This document shows, one piece after another, positions 41,485 through 49,898 of a DNA stretch of 64,000 nucleotides; position 1 is the first letter of the stretch, and every line of letters starts with the position of its first letter. The notes beneath the pieces were generated by a model. It searched no databases. It was not told where the DNA came from and worked only from the letters and a program-made list of their open reading frames with translations. Both the position numbers and the translations under genes were made by a program. This stretch comes from Psychrobacillus psychrotolerans (GTDB lineage Bacteria > Bacillota > Bacilli > Bacillales_A > Planococcaceae), in assembly GCF_900115805.1 (NCBI RefSeq), contig NZ_FOXU01000001.1, positions 1-64,000 on the forward strand. Reading direction: 5' to 3'.

Positions 41485-41862
41485 ATGAAGAAAGTTAATG
41501 TATTTATTATTGTACTTATGCTACTTTCAATGACCAGTTTGTTAGCTTATGATTTCTTTCCTGATTTAATTGACTTCATTTACTTGCCAAAATCACTTGT
41601 TGTTGCACTGTTGATAATCATAGTTATTTTCAGTATTTTATCTAACAGGTTTCAAAAAGATAACTCAAGATTAATTCTACTTTGGCAATTGGTTTCAATG
41701 TTGTATTTGTTTCTGTTAGTTGTTGCATTTACAGTTCTCGGGGGTATTTCACAAGTAGGAATATCTTTAAATAATCCAGTCTTATGGATTGTTATTCTTA
41801 TTAGTATTTATGAGATATACGAACAAAGTAAAAAAGTAAAAGTATCAAATTCGATTTCTTGA
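41485..41862 (+). CDS. four-helix membrane protein, unknown
   Basis: 125 aa; helices about 5-24, 34-50, 62-85 and 92-112; AAGGAAGTG precedes ATG 41485. Single-gene unit; no family recognised. Confidence 0.55.
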   Translation: MKKVNVFIIVLMLLSMTSLLAYDFFPDLIDFIYLPKSLVVALLIIIVIFSILSNRFQKDNSRLILLWQLVSMLYLFLLVVAFTVLGGISQVGISLNNPVLWIVILISIYEIYEQSKKVKVSNSIS

Positions 41863-41957
41863 AGAAAGCGTACTACTTCTGATTTAAACACTCAAAAACA
41901 CCAACTTCAGATAAATTATCATATTTACGTATTCCAAACTAATAATTTTCCAAATTT

Positions 41958-42073
41958 TTATTCGACCATAATGTGTAATAAAAGAGACGGTGCTTATTCA
42001 ACTAACGGGGCTGTACTTCATAAAGGAAAAGCACTTTTCTTATTGAACAACGTGGCTGGTTAGTTGAATAAGG
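41958..42073 (+). repeat. cassette repeat, complete copy with extended flank
   Basis: Flank TTATTCGACCATAATGTGTA (as at 25110), then TTCAACTAACGGGGCTGTAC, TTCATAAAGGAAAAGCAC, T4, B arm ACAACGTGGCTGGTTAGT, TGAATAAGG. Confidence 0.8.
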
Positions 42074-42135
42074 AAATACAGCTATTTGAAAAATTTGAAT
42101 TATTTTACAAATTGAATATAAAGGGGAGATTTGAA

Positions 42136-42348
42136 ATGGCGAAAAATAAGATTTTTGAATGGATTGGATTTGTCATCATTATCGGTTCTATTTATGCTAA
42201 TGGTTCTTTTCGTGCAGATGGTATTACAACTGGTACAGGAATAAATTTAAGCGTAATCGGAATAGTTGTGGGTGTAATTCTTACTTTTACACTTTTCTTT
42301 ATTAGGAAATTTAGAAATAAAGAAGCACTTAATAGATCTGTAAATTAA
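42136..42348 (+). CDS. small two-helix membrane protein (70 aa)
   Basis: ATG 42136 after AAGGGGAG. Helices at about 8-24 and 38-58, separated by SFRADGITTGTGIN; basic tail RKFRNKEALNRS. Open frame back to 42064 translates the repeat. Unknown. Confidence 0.55.
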   Translation: MAKNKIFEWIGFVIIIGSIYANGSFRADGITTGTGINLSVIGIVVGVILTFTLFFIRKFRNKEALNRSVN

Positions 42349-42373
42349 ATAGCTAACCAGTTTCTACATTTTT

Positions 42374-42453
42374 TTCAAATGGTTGCTTTACCTCAAGAAG
42401 GAGTAATGTTTTTTTCTTATTGAATAAAAGTCACAGGTTATTTTAATAGAAGG
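42374..42453 (+). repeat. cassette repeat, complete but diverged copy
   Basis: TTCAAATGGTTGCTTTACCT, C-AAGA-AGGAGTAATG, T7, B arm AATAAAAGTCACAGGTTAT. Confidence 0.75.
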
Positions 42454-42470
42454 ATGTAGAGGAGGATTAG

Positions 42471-42941
42471 ATGAATAAATATTGTAAGAGTGCATTACAT
42501 CAAATTAAAGTCGCTGTAACTACAATTATTGAGATGATAGAAAAGTTAGAAGAAAATGACTTACAAAAAAGACCTACACCCAGTAAGCATTCCATAGGAG
42601 AACTTTTAGAACACATAGCTATTATTTGTGTAGCTGATTCACTTATATCGGACGGCGCATCCCAAGACATGATGAATCAATTTTATGCAAGTATTTCATA
42701 AAAAAGTCTAGATGAGATGAAAGAAGCGTTGATAAACAATCACCAATTTTTAGAAGATAAATTTATGAAGTATACAGAAGTCGAGCTTCATGAGGAAATT
42801 AGTTCTTATTGGGGCGTTACATATTCACGATATGAATGGTTGTTAGAGATTGTAGCTCACATTTATCATCACAGAGGACAATTACACTCTATGCTTGTTC
42901 ATTGTTATGGAATAGACCCAAAAACTCCATTGTTTGAATAG
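42471..42941 (+). pseudogene. DinB-family gene with in-frame TAA
   Basis: ATG 42471 (GAGGAGG before it) opens KYCKSALHQIKVAVTTIIEM and stops at TAA 42699-42701. The same frame then continues SLDEMKEALINNHQFLEDKF to VAHIYHHRGQLHSMLVHCYG and a stop at 42941, giving a normal-length DinB four-helix protein (about 156 codons). The three-histidine metal site lies across both parts. One nonsense change inactivates it, unless read through. Confidence 0.85.
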
Positions 42942-42950
42942 AACTTTACT

Positions 42951-43012
42951 ATTCAACTAACGAGTGAGTTAGTAAAATATTCACTTTCCGAAATAATCAA
43001 TTTGGTTTTTTC
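42951..43012 (+). repeat. cassette repeat, A arm (AAAATATTC variant)
   Basis: TTCAACTAACGAGTGAGTTA, GTAAAATATTCACTTTCCGA; similar inner part to the 46956 copy. No B arm. Confidence 0.65.
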
Positions 43013-43207
43013 AAAAATAGACAAATAACATTAAAACTTAAATAAGTTTTAGTACCTAGTATCATGATAAAACACTGTTATAATAGGACAACATAAAGAG
43101 CCTGCTCAGATTAAAGGTAGTAAGACCCTATAGAACTGACAATAAGGAAAGTCTATTTTTTAAGGTCGACGAGAAATCAAAATCAATATCAAATTATATA
43201 CTACCAC

Positions 43208-43243
43208 ATCGATGTAAATTTTCGTTTACATCGATTTTTTTAT
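43208..43243 (+). terminator. Rho-independent terminator
   Basis: ATCGATGTAAA and TTTACATCGAT around TTTTCG, followed by T6. Lies 70 bp before the second sigma gene and ends an upstream transcript or leader; 43013-43200 has no gene. Confidence 0.85.
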
Positions 43244-43313
43244 GCGAGAAAATTGTTGGTGGCTTCGTTATAGTTAGTGAAAAGCTTTTCGAATGAAGTG
43301 AAGGAGCGAGCAT

Positions 43314-43877
43314 ATGAAATGTACAGAGAGAAATTATATTAGTCGACTAAAAAAACAAAAAGAAGATGCACTCGAATATATAATGGAACATTACGGAGGC
43401 TTAGTCCACGGTATATCCTATCATATTTTGGGACATGTTAGCCATCAAGCCGTCGATGAATGCGTAAATGATACCTTTTTACTCATTTGGCAGCGTGCTC
43501 ATCAATTCGATGGTGACGCAATAGCTTTTAAAAAGTGGGTTGGCATGATTACGAAATATAAGGCTATTGACTACTATCGCGCGTTAGAAAAGCAAAAGAC
43601 ACGTGAACAAACAGACGAGCAAGTACTTTTGGAGCAATCAACACCTGATATGCAAAGGACATATATACAAAAGGAACAAAGAGATGAGCTACTAGCGGCC
43701 ATTAGTAGATTGCCAGAAATAGACCGTGACATTTTCATAATGAAATATTTTTTAAATTTACCAAGTAGCGAAATAGCAAAAACTTTACATTTGTCTGTAA
43801 CTGCTATCGATAATCGTTTATCACGTGGTCGAAAGAAGCTTGCTCAAAAAATAAAATTAAAGGAGCAATTCATATGA
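43314..43877 (+). CDS. ECF sigma factor (pair 2)
   Basis: 187 aa from ATG 43314 after AAGGAGCG. Region 2: YGGLVHGISYHILGHVSHQA and DECVNDTFLLIWQRAHQF; region 4: DRDIFIMKYFLNLPSSEIAK and AIDNRLSRGRKKLAQ. It overlaps the DUF4179 gene by 4 bp. SigI/SigV-like build without extra domains. Confidence 0.9.
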   Translation: MKCTERNYISRLKKQKEDALEYIMEHYGGLVHGISYHILGHVSHQAVDECVNDTFLLIWQRAHQFDGDAIAFKKWVGMITKYKAIDYYRALEKQKTREQTDEQVLLEQSTPDMQRTYIQKEQRDELLAAISRLPEIDRDIFIMKYFLNLPSSEIAKTLHLSVTAIDNRLSRGRKKLAQKIKLKEQFI

Positions 43878-44896
43878 ATGAAGAGATGAAAAGATTTGTG
43901 GAAATAGATGTTGATACAATTGAGGAAAAGCCACTAACAGACATACAAAAGCAGAAAATCCGTAAAAATGCACGTACAAAAAAAGCCCCCAATCGTACGT
44001 GGAAGAAATTTGTTACAGCTGCAGTTGTTAGTTTAGTAGCGCTTTCAGGAAGCTTGTATGCATTGCCAACAATTGCGAGTCAGTTACCTTTTGTTGAAAA
44101 TATTTTAGAAAAAATCGACCCTAATTTTGTGCCAAAAAACTATGTGGCGTTGGCGACGATTATTAACCAAGTCGAATCGAGTAATGGTATCGATATCATG
44201 ATTGAAAATGCTGTTTACGATGGTACTACTTTAATGGTGGCGTATGCCATCCATTCCGACAAAGATTTAGGGGAACAGCCTTTAACTGATACAATGTTCG
44301 ATATAAAGGGGGCTACTGCTGCAACAGGGGCTTCATCATTAGAGAAATCTGCTGACGGTCTTTACACAGGTATAATAAAAATGACACCTACATTTAATAA
44401 ACACTTGGACGTATTGAAAATTAAATGGCAGCCTGAAAAAATTACAAATCCCGATACAAATGAAACTTTTGAAGGAGATTGGTCATTTGCCTTTACAATG
44501 GATACACTTCCTGGTAAATTAGAACATTTAAAAATAACTTCAACTAATGATAAAGCGAAAATTCAAATTAATAAAGTAAACTATACTGATTTATCAACAG
44601 TTATACATTATGAATATAACATCGACCCAGCTATTATGAAAAAGCAACCACTATCATCAATTCATTTCGTAAAAGCGATCGATAATCATGGCAATGAGTA
44701 TGAAATTCATGACAATGGTGGTGCTATTTCTGAGGATGGACATGGCTTTGATTGGAGCTTTGCGTTATATAATTTATCAGAGGATGTAACTACAATTACA
44801 TTAACGGCTGAAATTTGTTATGTTTCACAATCAGGTGAAATAACATCAGATATGCGAGAATTATTAGAGCCAATTACAGTCGAACTCAATAGATAA
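43874..44896 (+). CDS. DUF4179 anti-sigma factor (pair 2)
   Basis: 340 aa. Cytosolic N-terminus (1-50, basic), membrane helix (about 54-72), then DUF4179 (GIDIMIENAVYDGTTLMVAY) and a C-terminal beta domain. The same architecture as pair 1 but shorter. Translationally coupled to its sigma factor, so it should hold the factor at the membrane until a cell-envelope signal arrives (family inference). Confidence 0.85.
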   Translation: MNEEMKRFVEIDVDTIEEKPLTDIQKQKIRKNARTKKAPNRTWKKFVTAAVVSLVALSGSLYALPTIASQLPFVENILEKIDPNFVPKNYVALATIINQVESSNGIDIMIENAVYDGTTLMVAYAIHSDKDLGEQPLTDTMFDIKGATAATGASSLEKSADGLYTGIIKMTPTFNKHLDVLKIKWQPEKITNPDTNETFEGDWSFAFTMDTLPGKLEHLKITSTNDKAKIQINKVNYTDLSTVIHYEYNIDPAIMKKQPLSSIHFVKAIDNHGNEYEIHDNGGAISEDGHGFDWSFALYNLSEDVTTITLTAEICYVSQSGEITSDMRELLEPITVELNR

Positions 44897-45011
44897 TGTG
44901 TGAGCAAATGAAAATTGAAATAAATGAGTATCTAATATAATTGGAAATTTAATTAACCTAAACGAGCTTTTAACATTTGCTAATATACCATCCTTTTAAA
45001 GATAAAACGAT

Positions 45012-45042
45012 AAGCCCTCACAATCAACATTTGTGAGGGCTA
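45012..45042 (+). terminator. terminator-like hairpin
   Basis: AGCCCTCACAA and TTGTGAGGGCT around TCAACAT form a perfect 11-bp stem; only a weak T-tract follows. Ends the sigma/anti-sigma operon. Confidence 0.65.
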
Positions 45043-45087
45043 ATATGCTTGGTTTTGTCTATTTACTCGTATATCTTTTGTTTTACA

Positions 45088-45160
45088 TAAAAAGTAAGAG
45101 TGTAGAAAAAAAGGAGGTGTAATCCTCTGCTTTGATCACTTACTCTTTTTGAAGATCTAC
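45088..45160. other. long imperfect hairpin, possible small RNA
   Basis: AAAAAGTAAGAGTG pairs with CACTTACTCTTTTT (bulged), and inside it AAGGAGG faces CCTCTGCTT. The stem carries T- and A-runs on both sides. No gene is attached; the gap 44897-45536 otherwise holds only a repeat at 45321. Confidence 0.4.
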
Positions 45161-45320
45161 TTTCTATTATATGCTTTTTTATTTGCGCAAAAATTAACCT
45201 ATGAAAGAGTGGCCAAATAAATTGAATTGTTGAAGTAAGCTTATCACTGTGGTTTTCCTATAAATAAATAGAATTTAGAGTGTTTTTTAGACTACTTGGA
45301 TATTTATGTTTAATATAAAT

Positions 45321-45363
45321 TTGTGAAGAATTTCACTTAAACTAACGCGGCAGGTTAGTTGAA
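45321..45363 (+). repeat. cassette repeat: E prefix plus B arm
   Basis: TGTGAAGAATTTCACTTAAA then ACTAACGCGGCAGGTTAGT, TGAAGAG. Confidence 0.85.
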
Positions 45364-45412
45364 GAGTATTATTTAACTTGTGTTCCACAATCGGGCCATT
45401 TACTGGAACAAG
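45364..45412 (+). repeat. C element
   Basis: TATTATTTAACTTGTGTTCC, ACAATCGGGCCATTTACTGG; follows the B arm as at 35888 and 58786. Confidence 0.6.
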
Positions 45413-45536
45413 ATAACGATTTTTAACCATTTATTGTTATATTTATTTTGTATTTGCAAAAGGATGTCTGTATAATCAGTCTAAATACTTTAGTTATATA
45501 AAATTTTTAGATTTAAAATAAAGGGGTGCCGTTAAT

Positions 45537-46208
45537 ATGGAAATAAATAAGATGAAATCCATTCTCACAAAACTAGATGAAATTAATTATGTTTTACTTC
45601 ATCATTACGAAGAAATCATCGATTATAACATACCACCTAAGCAAGCATTGGTACTAGAGCATCTACATAGACATTCAAAATTATCAGTTAATGAATTGGC
45701 GAGTGAAATGAAAGTTACACCAGGAGCTATAAGTCAACTTTTAGCTAAATTGGAACAACAGCAATACATTGTCCGTTCGATTAACCCAGAGTCTTGTCGT
45801 GAAATTATTGTCACACTAGGAGAAAAAGGGACTAATTTATATCAAGCGTTCGAGAAAATCGATCAGATAATAGGCGAATCGGAAGAAGACTTAAAAAGTG
45901 AAATACGTCCATTTATTGAAGAAAGTTTTGGTGAAACAACGGATTTCTTCGTTTTCTTTGTCACTGATAATATCGGTCTAGAATCAGATATCGATTCTCT
46001 AAAACCTAAAAGTTATAAAGAGTCTGAGGTTGCACCACTCATCTTTATTACTGTTCCTCGTAAAAAGAGCGATGATGACGAAAAAATCCTAAATGAATTA
46101 ATTGCTTCTTTAAAAAGCGAAGATAAATTAAAACACGGTTCGTTTGCTATGAGTTATATTGATGAAAAAGGTGTCATTTTAGATGATGAATGGCATAAAG
46201 ATTTCTAA
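45537..46208 (+). CDS. MarR-family regulator with C-terminal extension
   Basis: 223 aa. Residues 1-145 are a MarR winged helix (SVNELASEMKVTPGAISQLL, KLEQQQYIVRSINPESCREI). The last 75 residues (SEVAPLIFITVPRKKSDDDE and GSFAMSYIDEKGVILDDEWH) are not part of a usual 140-150 aa MarR. AAGGGGTGCC precedes ATG 45537; TTTGCAAA at 45452-45459 may be an operator half. No regulated neighbour. Confidence 0.8.
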   Translation: MEINKMKSILTKLDEINYVLLHHYEEIIDYNIPPKQALVLEHLHRHSKLSVNELASEMKVTPGAISQLLAKLEQQQYIVRSINPESCREIIVTLGEKGTNLYQAFEKIDQIIGESEEDLKSEIRPFIEESFGETTDFFVFFVTDNIGLESDIDSLKPKSYKESEVAPLIFITVPRKKSDDDEKILNELIASLKSEDKLKHGSFAMSYIDEKGVILDDEWHKDF

Positions 46209-46219
46209 TTAAATAACTT

Positions 46220-46269
46220 CTTCAATTAATAGGCGCTATCCTTGAATAAGGAAATTGCTTTTTTATTGG
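46220..46269 (+). repeat. cassette repeat, degenerate A arm
   Basis: TTCAATTAATAGGCGCTATC, CTTGAATAAGGAAATTGC, T6. Confidence 0.6.
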
Positions 46270-46403
46270 AGTGTAAAATTAGGGAGCAAAATTTTTGGAA
46301 AGAAAGTTACCAAACTACGCTTTAGAACACAGAAAATTTCTTCAGTTTCAAATGTAATAAAAAGCTAGACTTTGGAGCATTTTGGGACACAGAAATCCAA
46401 TCT

Positions 46404-46525
46404 TCCGCAATCGGGCGCGATTGTTGAATAAGCTTCACTTTTCTTATTCCACTAACGGGTGCTTTACTTCAAGAAGGAGTAAAGCCTTTTTTCTTTTTGA
46501 ACTAAGGGGTAGGTTAGTTTAATAA
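46404..46525 (+). repeat. C element followed by a complete cassette repeat
   Basis: CCGCAATCGGGCGCGATTGT (inverted AATCG/CGATT), GAATAAGCTTCACTTTTC, then CACTAACGGGTGCTTTACTT, C-AAGA-AGGAGTAAAGCC, T6, B arm ACTAAGGGGTAGGTTAGT. Confidence 0.85.
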
Positions 46526-46593
46526 CAATTACAGGATTATCGTTCAACATGGTTGAATAAGTGTTATATATACTAATTCTTTGGGGGTACATA

Positions 46594-46950
46594 ATGGATT
46601 TTTATAAAATCAGTAAAGATAGTGGTAAGAGGATTTCAAAATTTAATTCAGATTTTATTATGTCTCGTGTAATTCAAACAGATAAAGCAACTAATATAGT
46701 GTGTATGAACTTAGAAGAAAATGGCATAATAGGGTACCATCAAGCAGCAGTTCCTCAACTTTTGGTAGTAATAGCTGGAGAAGGGTATGTTCGTAATGAT
46801 AAAGAAGAATATATTAAAGTTCAGTCTGGAGATGCTGTATTTTGGGAAAAAGATGAATGGCATGAAACGAAATCAGATAAAGGATTAACTGCTATTGTAA
46901 TTGAAAGTGTTGAGTTAAATCCTTCCTTATTTATGCCATTAAAGAAATAG
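46594..46950 (+). CDS. single cupin-domain protein
   Basis: 118 aa from ATG 46594, after TTGGGGGTAC. The cupin barrel is clear: GIIGYHQAAVPQLLVVIAGE, then GDAVFWEKDEWHETKSDKG. The first cupin motif has H in YHQA, and the second a H in EWHE, so a metal site is possible. Enzymatic role unknown. Confidence 0.8.
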   Translation: MDFYKISKDSGKRISKFNSDFIMSRVIQTDKATNIVCMNLEENGIIGYHQAAVPQLLVVIAGEGYVRNDKEEYIKVQSGDAVFWEKDEWHETKSDKGLTAIVIESVELNPSLFMPLKK

Positions 46951-46955
46951 AAGTT

Positions 46956-47012
46956 GTTCAACTAACGGGTGCTTTAGCAAAATATGCCCTTCCTTTCGAA
47001 GGTCTATTTTTA
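46956..47012 (+). repeat. cassette repeat, A arm (AAAATATGCCC variant)
   Basis: TTCAACTAACGGGTGCTTTA, GCAAAATATGCCC, CCTTTCGAAGG hairpin, TCTATTTTTATG. Confidence 0.75.
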
Positions 47013-47045
47013 TGTACAAAATATTAAATTGATCTCAGATATGCC

Positions 47046-47092
47046 TTGTGAAATGTTACATTTAAACTAAAGCCACAGGTTAGTTGAATACG
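47046..47092 (+). repeat. cassette repeat: E prefix plus B arm
   Basis: TTGTGAAATGTTACATTTAA, ACTAAAGCCACAGGTTAGT, TGAATACG. The 33 bases to the previous arm are too few for a gene, so A and B arms belong to one element. Confidence 0.75.
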
Positions 47093-47204
47093 AAAGTTAA
47101 ATTATTTTAAGAGGGAATTAAGTGGGTGAAAATAGTATAATTAAAAAGTCTGAAAATTAATTGATGTGATTTTTAGTCAATAGTTGTTAGAGGAGGCGTT
47201 CATT

Positions 47205-47261
47205 ATGACGAATAAAAGAATTTATATTATTAATGATTACAAGGGGATAACGACTACTTAA
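47205..47261 (+). pseudogene. 18-codon gene start remnant
   Basis: AGAGGAGGCGTTCATT leads to ATG 47205, MTNKRIYIINDYKGITTT, then stop. The strong ribosome site with a tiny frame suggests a 5' remnant of a lost gene before the GNAT gene. Confidence 0.3.
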
Positions 47262-47304
47262 CAAAGTTGTTTAGCGTTTCCCCAAATTTTGAAAGGGGAA
47301 AATT

Positions 47305-47760
47305 ATGAGTATTGAAAATGTGAAAATCGTAGAATTAAATGCAGAAAACTGGTACGAATGTTGCGAATTAGAGGTATCAACAGAACAAAAAGAATACATG
47401 GAGCCCAATGCTATATCAATTGCTCAGTCAAAGTTTGAGCCTACATTAAAGCCATATGCTATTTATGTTGAAGATAAAATAGTTGGTTTTTTGATGTACA
47501 ATTCAGTTCAAGAAGAACTTGGTGGCTATTGGGTTTATAGAATAATGGTGGATGAGGAATACCAAGGCAAGGGTATCGGTAAAGCTGCAACCAAATTAAT
47601 GATTTCAGAAATGGCTAAATTACCGAATCCCCAAAAAATTGTTGTAGGCTATCACCCTGAAAACTTAGGAGCACATAATTTATACTCGAGTTTGGGATTT
47701 ATTGATAATGGTGATAGGTTCGGTAAGGAAATGGCAGTTATAAAAAATGTAAGCGAGTGA
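47305..47760 (+). CDS. GNAT acetyltransferase, PaiA/BltD type, second copy
   Basis: 151 aa. NVKIVELNAENWYECCELEV, acetyl-CoA loop QGKGIGK starting Q87, and HNLYSSLGFIDNGD near the end. Related to the 13377 GNAT in the same array (shared E-PLAIYADETIVGFLM-type centre: here LKPYAIYVEDKIVGFLMYNS). Substrate probably a polyamine or amine; unproven. Confidence 0.8.
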   Translation: MSIENVKIVELNAENWYECCELEVSTEQKEYMEPNAISIAQSKFEPTLKPYAIYVEDKIVGFLMYNSVQEELGGYWVYRIMVDEEYQGKGIGKAATKLMISEMAKLPNPQKIVVGYHPENLGAHNLYSSLGFIDNGDRFGKEMAVIKNVSE

Positions 47761-47811
47761 TAGGTCGATAGAATATTTCCATAAGAAAGGACCATTCTTT
47801 GGTCTTTTCTT

Positions 47812-47896
47812 ATTGTGCTAACGTGTGCTTTACTTCAAGAAGGAGAAGCAGAATTGTTAAAAAAGCAATTCTAAAGCAGTAGTTTAGTTCAATAAA
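47812..47896 (+). repeat. cassette repeat, complete diverged copy
   Basis: TTGTGCTAACGTGTGCTTTA, CTTC-AAGA-AGGAGAAGCAG, AATTGTTAAAAAAGCAATTC second hairpin, B arm AAAGCAGTAGTTTAGT. Confidence 0.75.
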
Positions 47897-47906
47897 AATA
47901 AAAATA

Positions 47907-47946
47907 AAGAAGATAATTTGCTTGTTTTAAAACAAATTATCTTCTT
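47907..47946. terminator. bidirectional terminator
   Basis: AAGAAGATAATTTG and CAAATTATCTTCTT around CTTGTTTTAAAA, a perfect 14-bp stem. It ends the - strand SMR operon. Confidence 0.85.
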
Positions 47947-47969
47947 CATATGACAATCTATAAGCTCAT

Positions 47970-48284
47970 TTATGAGACGATTTTTAGACCAATTGCAGCA
48001 CCTAAGACCATCCCTATAAAAACTAGTCTTCTCCAATCTTTTGATTCCCCATATAATAGCATACCTAAAATTGCCCCACCAGAAGCACCAATTCCTGTCC
48101 AAATTGCATAAGCTGTTCCCATAGGAAGTGTTTTCATTGAATAAGCAAGAAACATAAAACTAGCCCCAAACGCGAGAATTAATAGAACTAATGATTGCCA
48201 ATTACGGTCATTGTGCAATTTATTTATCATACCAACACCAAACATTTCAAATAAGCCTGCAACAACCAAAGAAACCCACGCCAT
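47970..48284 (-). CDS. SMR guanidinium exporter subunit (YkkD/GdxD-like)
   Basis: 104 aa with four helices: AWVSLVVAGLFEMFGVGMIN at the start with the SMR glutamate E13, and GTAYAIWTGIGASGGAILGM in helix 3. It overlaps its partner by 1 base (TAATG). The guanidine-I riboswitch upstream of the pair identifies the substrate class as guanidinium by association. Confidence 0.9.
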   Translation of the reverse strand: MAWVSLVVAGLFEMFGVGMINKLHNDRNWQSLVLLILAFGASFMFLAYSMKTLPMGTAYAIWTGIGASGGAILGMLLYGESKDWRRLVFIGMVLGAAIGLKIVS

Positions 48285-48625
48285 TAAGATTCAACTCCTT
48301 CTTTATCGATGTCTTTAGTAACTAATTTCAAACCAATTACCCCTCCCAATAAAACTAAAATTAAAATAACTTTTGCTATTTTAAATGGTTCACCAAAAAA
48401 TACGATGTCCGAAAAAACTGTTCCGGCTGTACCTAGTCCTACAAAAACCGCATAGACAGTCCCAACAGGCAGTTTTTTGCCAGCCATAATCATTAAATAA
48501 AAACTAACGATAATAGCAATAACAGTTCCAGTCCAAGTCCAAAAGTCATCTGCATGTTTTAATCCAATAACCCAAAAAACTTCGAAGAAAGCAGCGAGTA
48601 CTACTTTAACCCAGTTTGTATTCAT
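48284..48625 (-). CDS. SMR guanidinium exporter subunit (YkkC/GdxC-like)
   Basis: 113 aa, four helices with E14 in [20 protein letters not shown] and [19 protein letters not shown]. First gene of the pair; the SMR subunits most likely form a heterodimer. AAGGAGG lies before ATG 48625 on the complement. Expressed when guanidine binds the leader RNA. Confidence 0.9.
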   Translation of the reverse strand: MNTNWVKVVLAAFFEVFWVIGLKHADDFWTWTGTVIAIIVSFYLMIMAGKKLPVGTVYAVFVGLGTAGTVFSDIVFFGEPFKIAKVILILVLLGGVIGLKLVTKDIDKEGVES

Positions 48626-48659
48626 TTAAATAACCCCTCCTTTTATATTCTATAAAAAC

Positions 48660-48786
48660 AAAAAAAGCCCGAGAGATAACTGTATGAAAACAGTTTCTCC
48701 CAGGCTTTTATCCTTCCGTGACACAGCATAGCTGTGAGTTTTCTCTCGGACCAGACCAACATAGATAGTTGCGGAACCCTAGAAAA
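48660..48786 (-). promoter_or_regulatory. guanidine-I (ykkC) riboswitch with terminator
   Basis: On the complement: CTAGGGTTCCGCAACTATC, GGTCTGGTCCGAGAGAAAAC, ACACGG-type ACGGAAGGATAAAAGCCTGG and GAGAAACTGT, ending in the terminator AGCCTGGGAGAAACTGT paired with ACAGTTATCTCTCGGGCT and T7. These are the conserved ykkC-class segments. Guanidine binding prevents the terminator and switches on the SMR genes. Confidence 0.92.
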
Positions 48787-48846
48787 CATTTAATGTATGC
48801 AATTAACTTGTATTATACACAATATTAGAATGAAAATCTATCTTCT

Positions 48847-48926
48847 TACACTAAGGGGTTCTTTACCTCAAGAAGGAATTAAGCTTTTTCCCTTATTCCA
48901 CTAGAGGGGCAGGTTAGTGGAAGAAC
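48847..48926 (+). repeat. cassette repeat, complete copy
   Basis: ACACTAAGGGGTTCTTTACC, TC-AAGA-AGGAATTAAGC, T5, B arm CACTAGAGGGGCAGGTTAGT. The repeat keeps + orientation although the SMR cassette reads the other way. Confidence 0.85.
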
Positions 48927-48957
48927 AATGTAGAATTACTATATTGAGGTGATGGAA

Positions 48958-49878
48958 ATGTTGAGAAGTGACTATGCTATAAAACGTAATAATTCTGTGA
49001 ATATCGAGTTTATCAAAGATATATTATCAAAATGGGTGTGGGATGATGATTTCACTTATCGCTATTTTTTAAGAGGTGTACACATCAAGAATAACATTTG
49101 TACATATGAAGCTTACGAGGATAAAAAGTTGGTAGGTTTAATAACTGCTTGGAAATCTGCATTTCATCCATCTTGTACATACTTTTCAATGGTTACAAAA
49201 CAACATACTGGAAATGAAATTGAAGCTGTTTTAATCGAAGCTTTATACAACTTTAAAAATATTCAATTACCACTACAAACTTCTATTTGGGAATCTTCGT
49301 ATGGACTAAAAACATTCTATGAAGAAGTTGGTTTCTTAGAAGTTAGAAGGACATATATGCCTTTGTTAAGAACCTCAAAGATGGATTTCCAACAAGTCTT
49401 CCCTGATGTTAATGAACAAGATATCAGCATACAAGACTTTGATAGTATAGATAATCACAAAGAACTAAAATTCAAATTGATAAACCTTGTAAGAGAAAAC
49501 TATGAGATAGCTCATTCAGTTAATCCTGTTGGAGTTCACAGCTTTCAGAAATGGGAAGAGCTAATTTTTAATGAGGATACAATTAAAAGTGGAAGTTTTG
49601 TTATTTTAAAGAATAATGAGATACAGGCTTATTCCTTGTTACATTATTCGAATACCCCCATTCAATTTGAATTTGGATGGAGAGGATGTAGGAAGAAAAC
49701 AGATGTTCGAAATATGTTAATTTTAACAGCATCCCAAATAAATTATGCCTTTGAAAAAGGAGTAAAATATATTGAAGCTGAAGTAGATACTACTGACTAT
49801 TTTTCAGTAGAAATGTTAAAATTCTTTCCCTTTTCTCCAGCTCCGACATTATTGACTGTTCAAAAAAAGGACATATGA
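48958..49878 (+). CDS. tandem GNAT-like protein
   Basis: 306 aa with two GNAT-like halves: the first around residues 10-130 (NICTYEAYEDKKLVGLITAW, GLKTFYEEVGFLEVRRTYMP), the second at 190-300 (SGSFVILKNNEIQAYSLLHY, GVKYIEAEVDTTDYFSVEML). The canonical Q/RxxGxG/A loop is poorly kept in both. ATG 48958 follows GAGGTG; GTG 48949 and ATG 48952 are in frame. Confidence 0.7.
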   Translation: MLRSDYAIKRNNSVNIEFIKDILSKWVWDDDFTYRYFLRGVHIKNNICTYEAYEDKKLVGLITAWKSAFHPSCTYFSMVTKQHTGNEIEAVLIEALYNFKNIQLPLQTSIWESSYGLKTFYEEVGFLEVRRTYMPLLRTSKMDFQQVFPDVNEQDISIQDFDSIDNHKELKFKLINLVRENYEIAHSVNPVGVHSFQKWEELIFNEDTIKSGSFVILKNNEIQAYSLLHYSNTPIQFEFGWRGCRKKTDVRNMLILTASQINYAFEKGVKYIEAEVDTTDYFSVEMLKFFPFSPAPTLLTVQKKDI

Positions 49879-49898
49879 TGATTAGTGTTCTGCAATAT

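Noticed and set aside
45041-45200. Type I toxin gene next to the long hairpin at 45088
   Set aside because: No hydrophobic peptide with start and ribosome site was found on either strand there; kept only as a hairpin.
47884-48102. - strand frame of 72 codons below the SMR operon
   Set aside because: Shadow of the SMR gene and the terminator in another frame.
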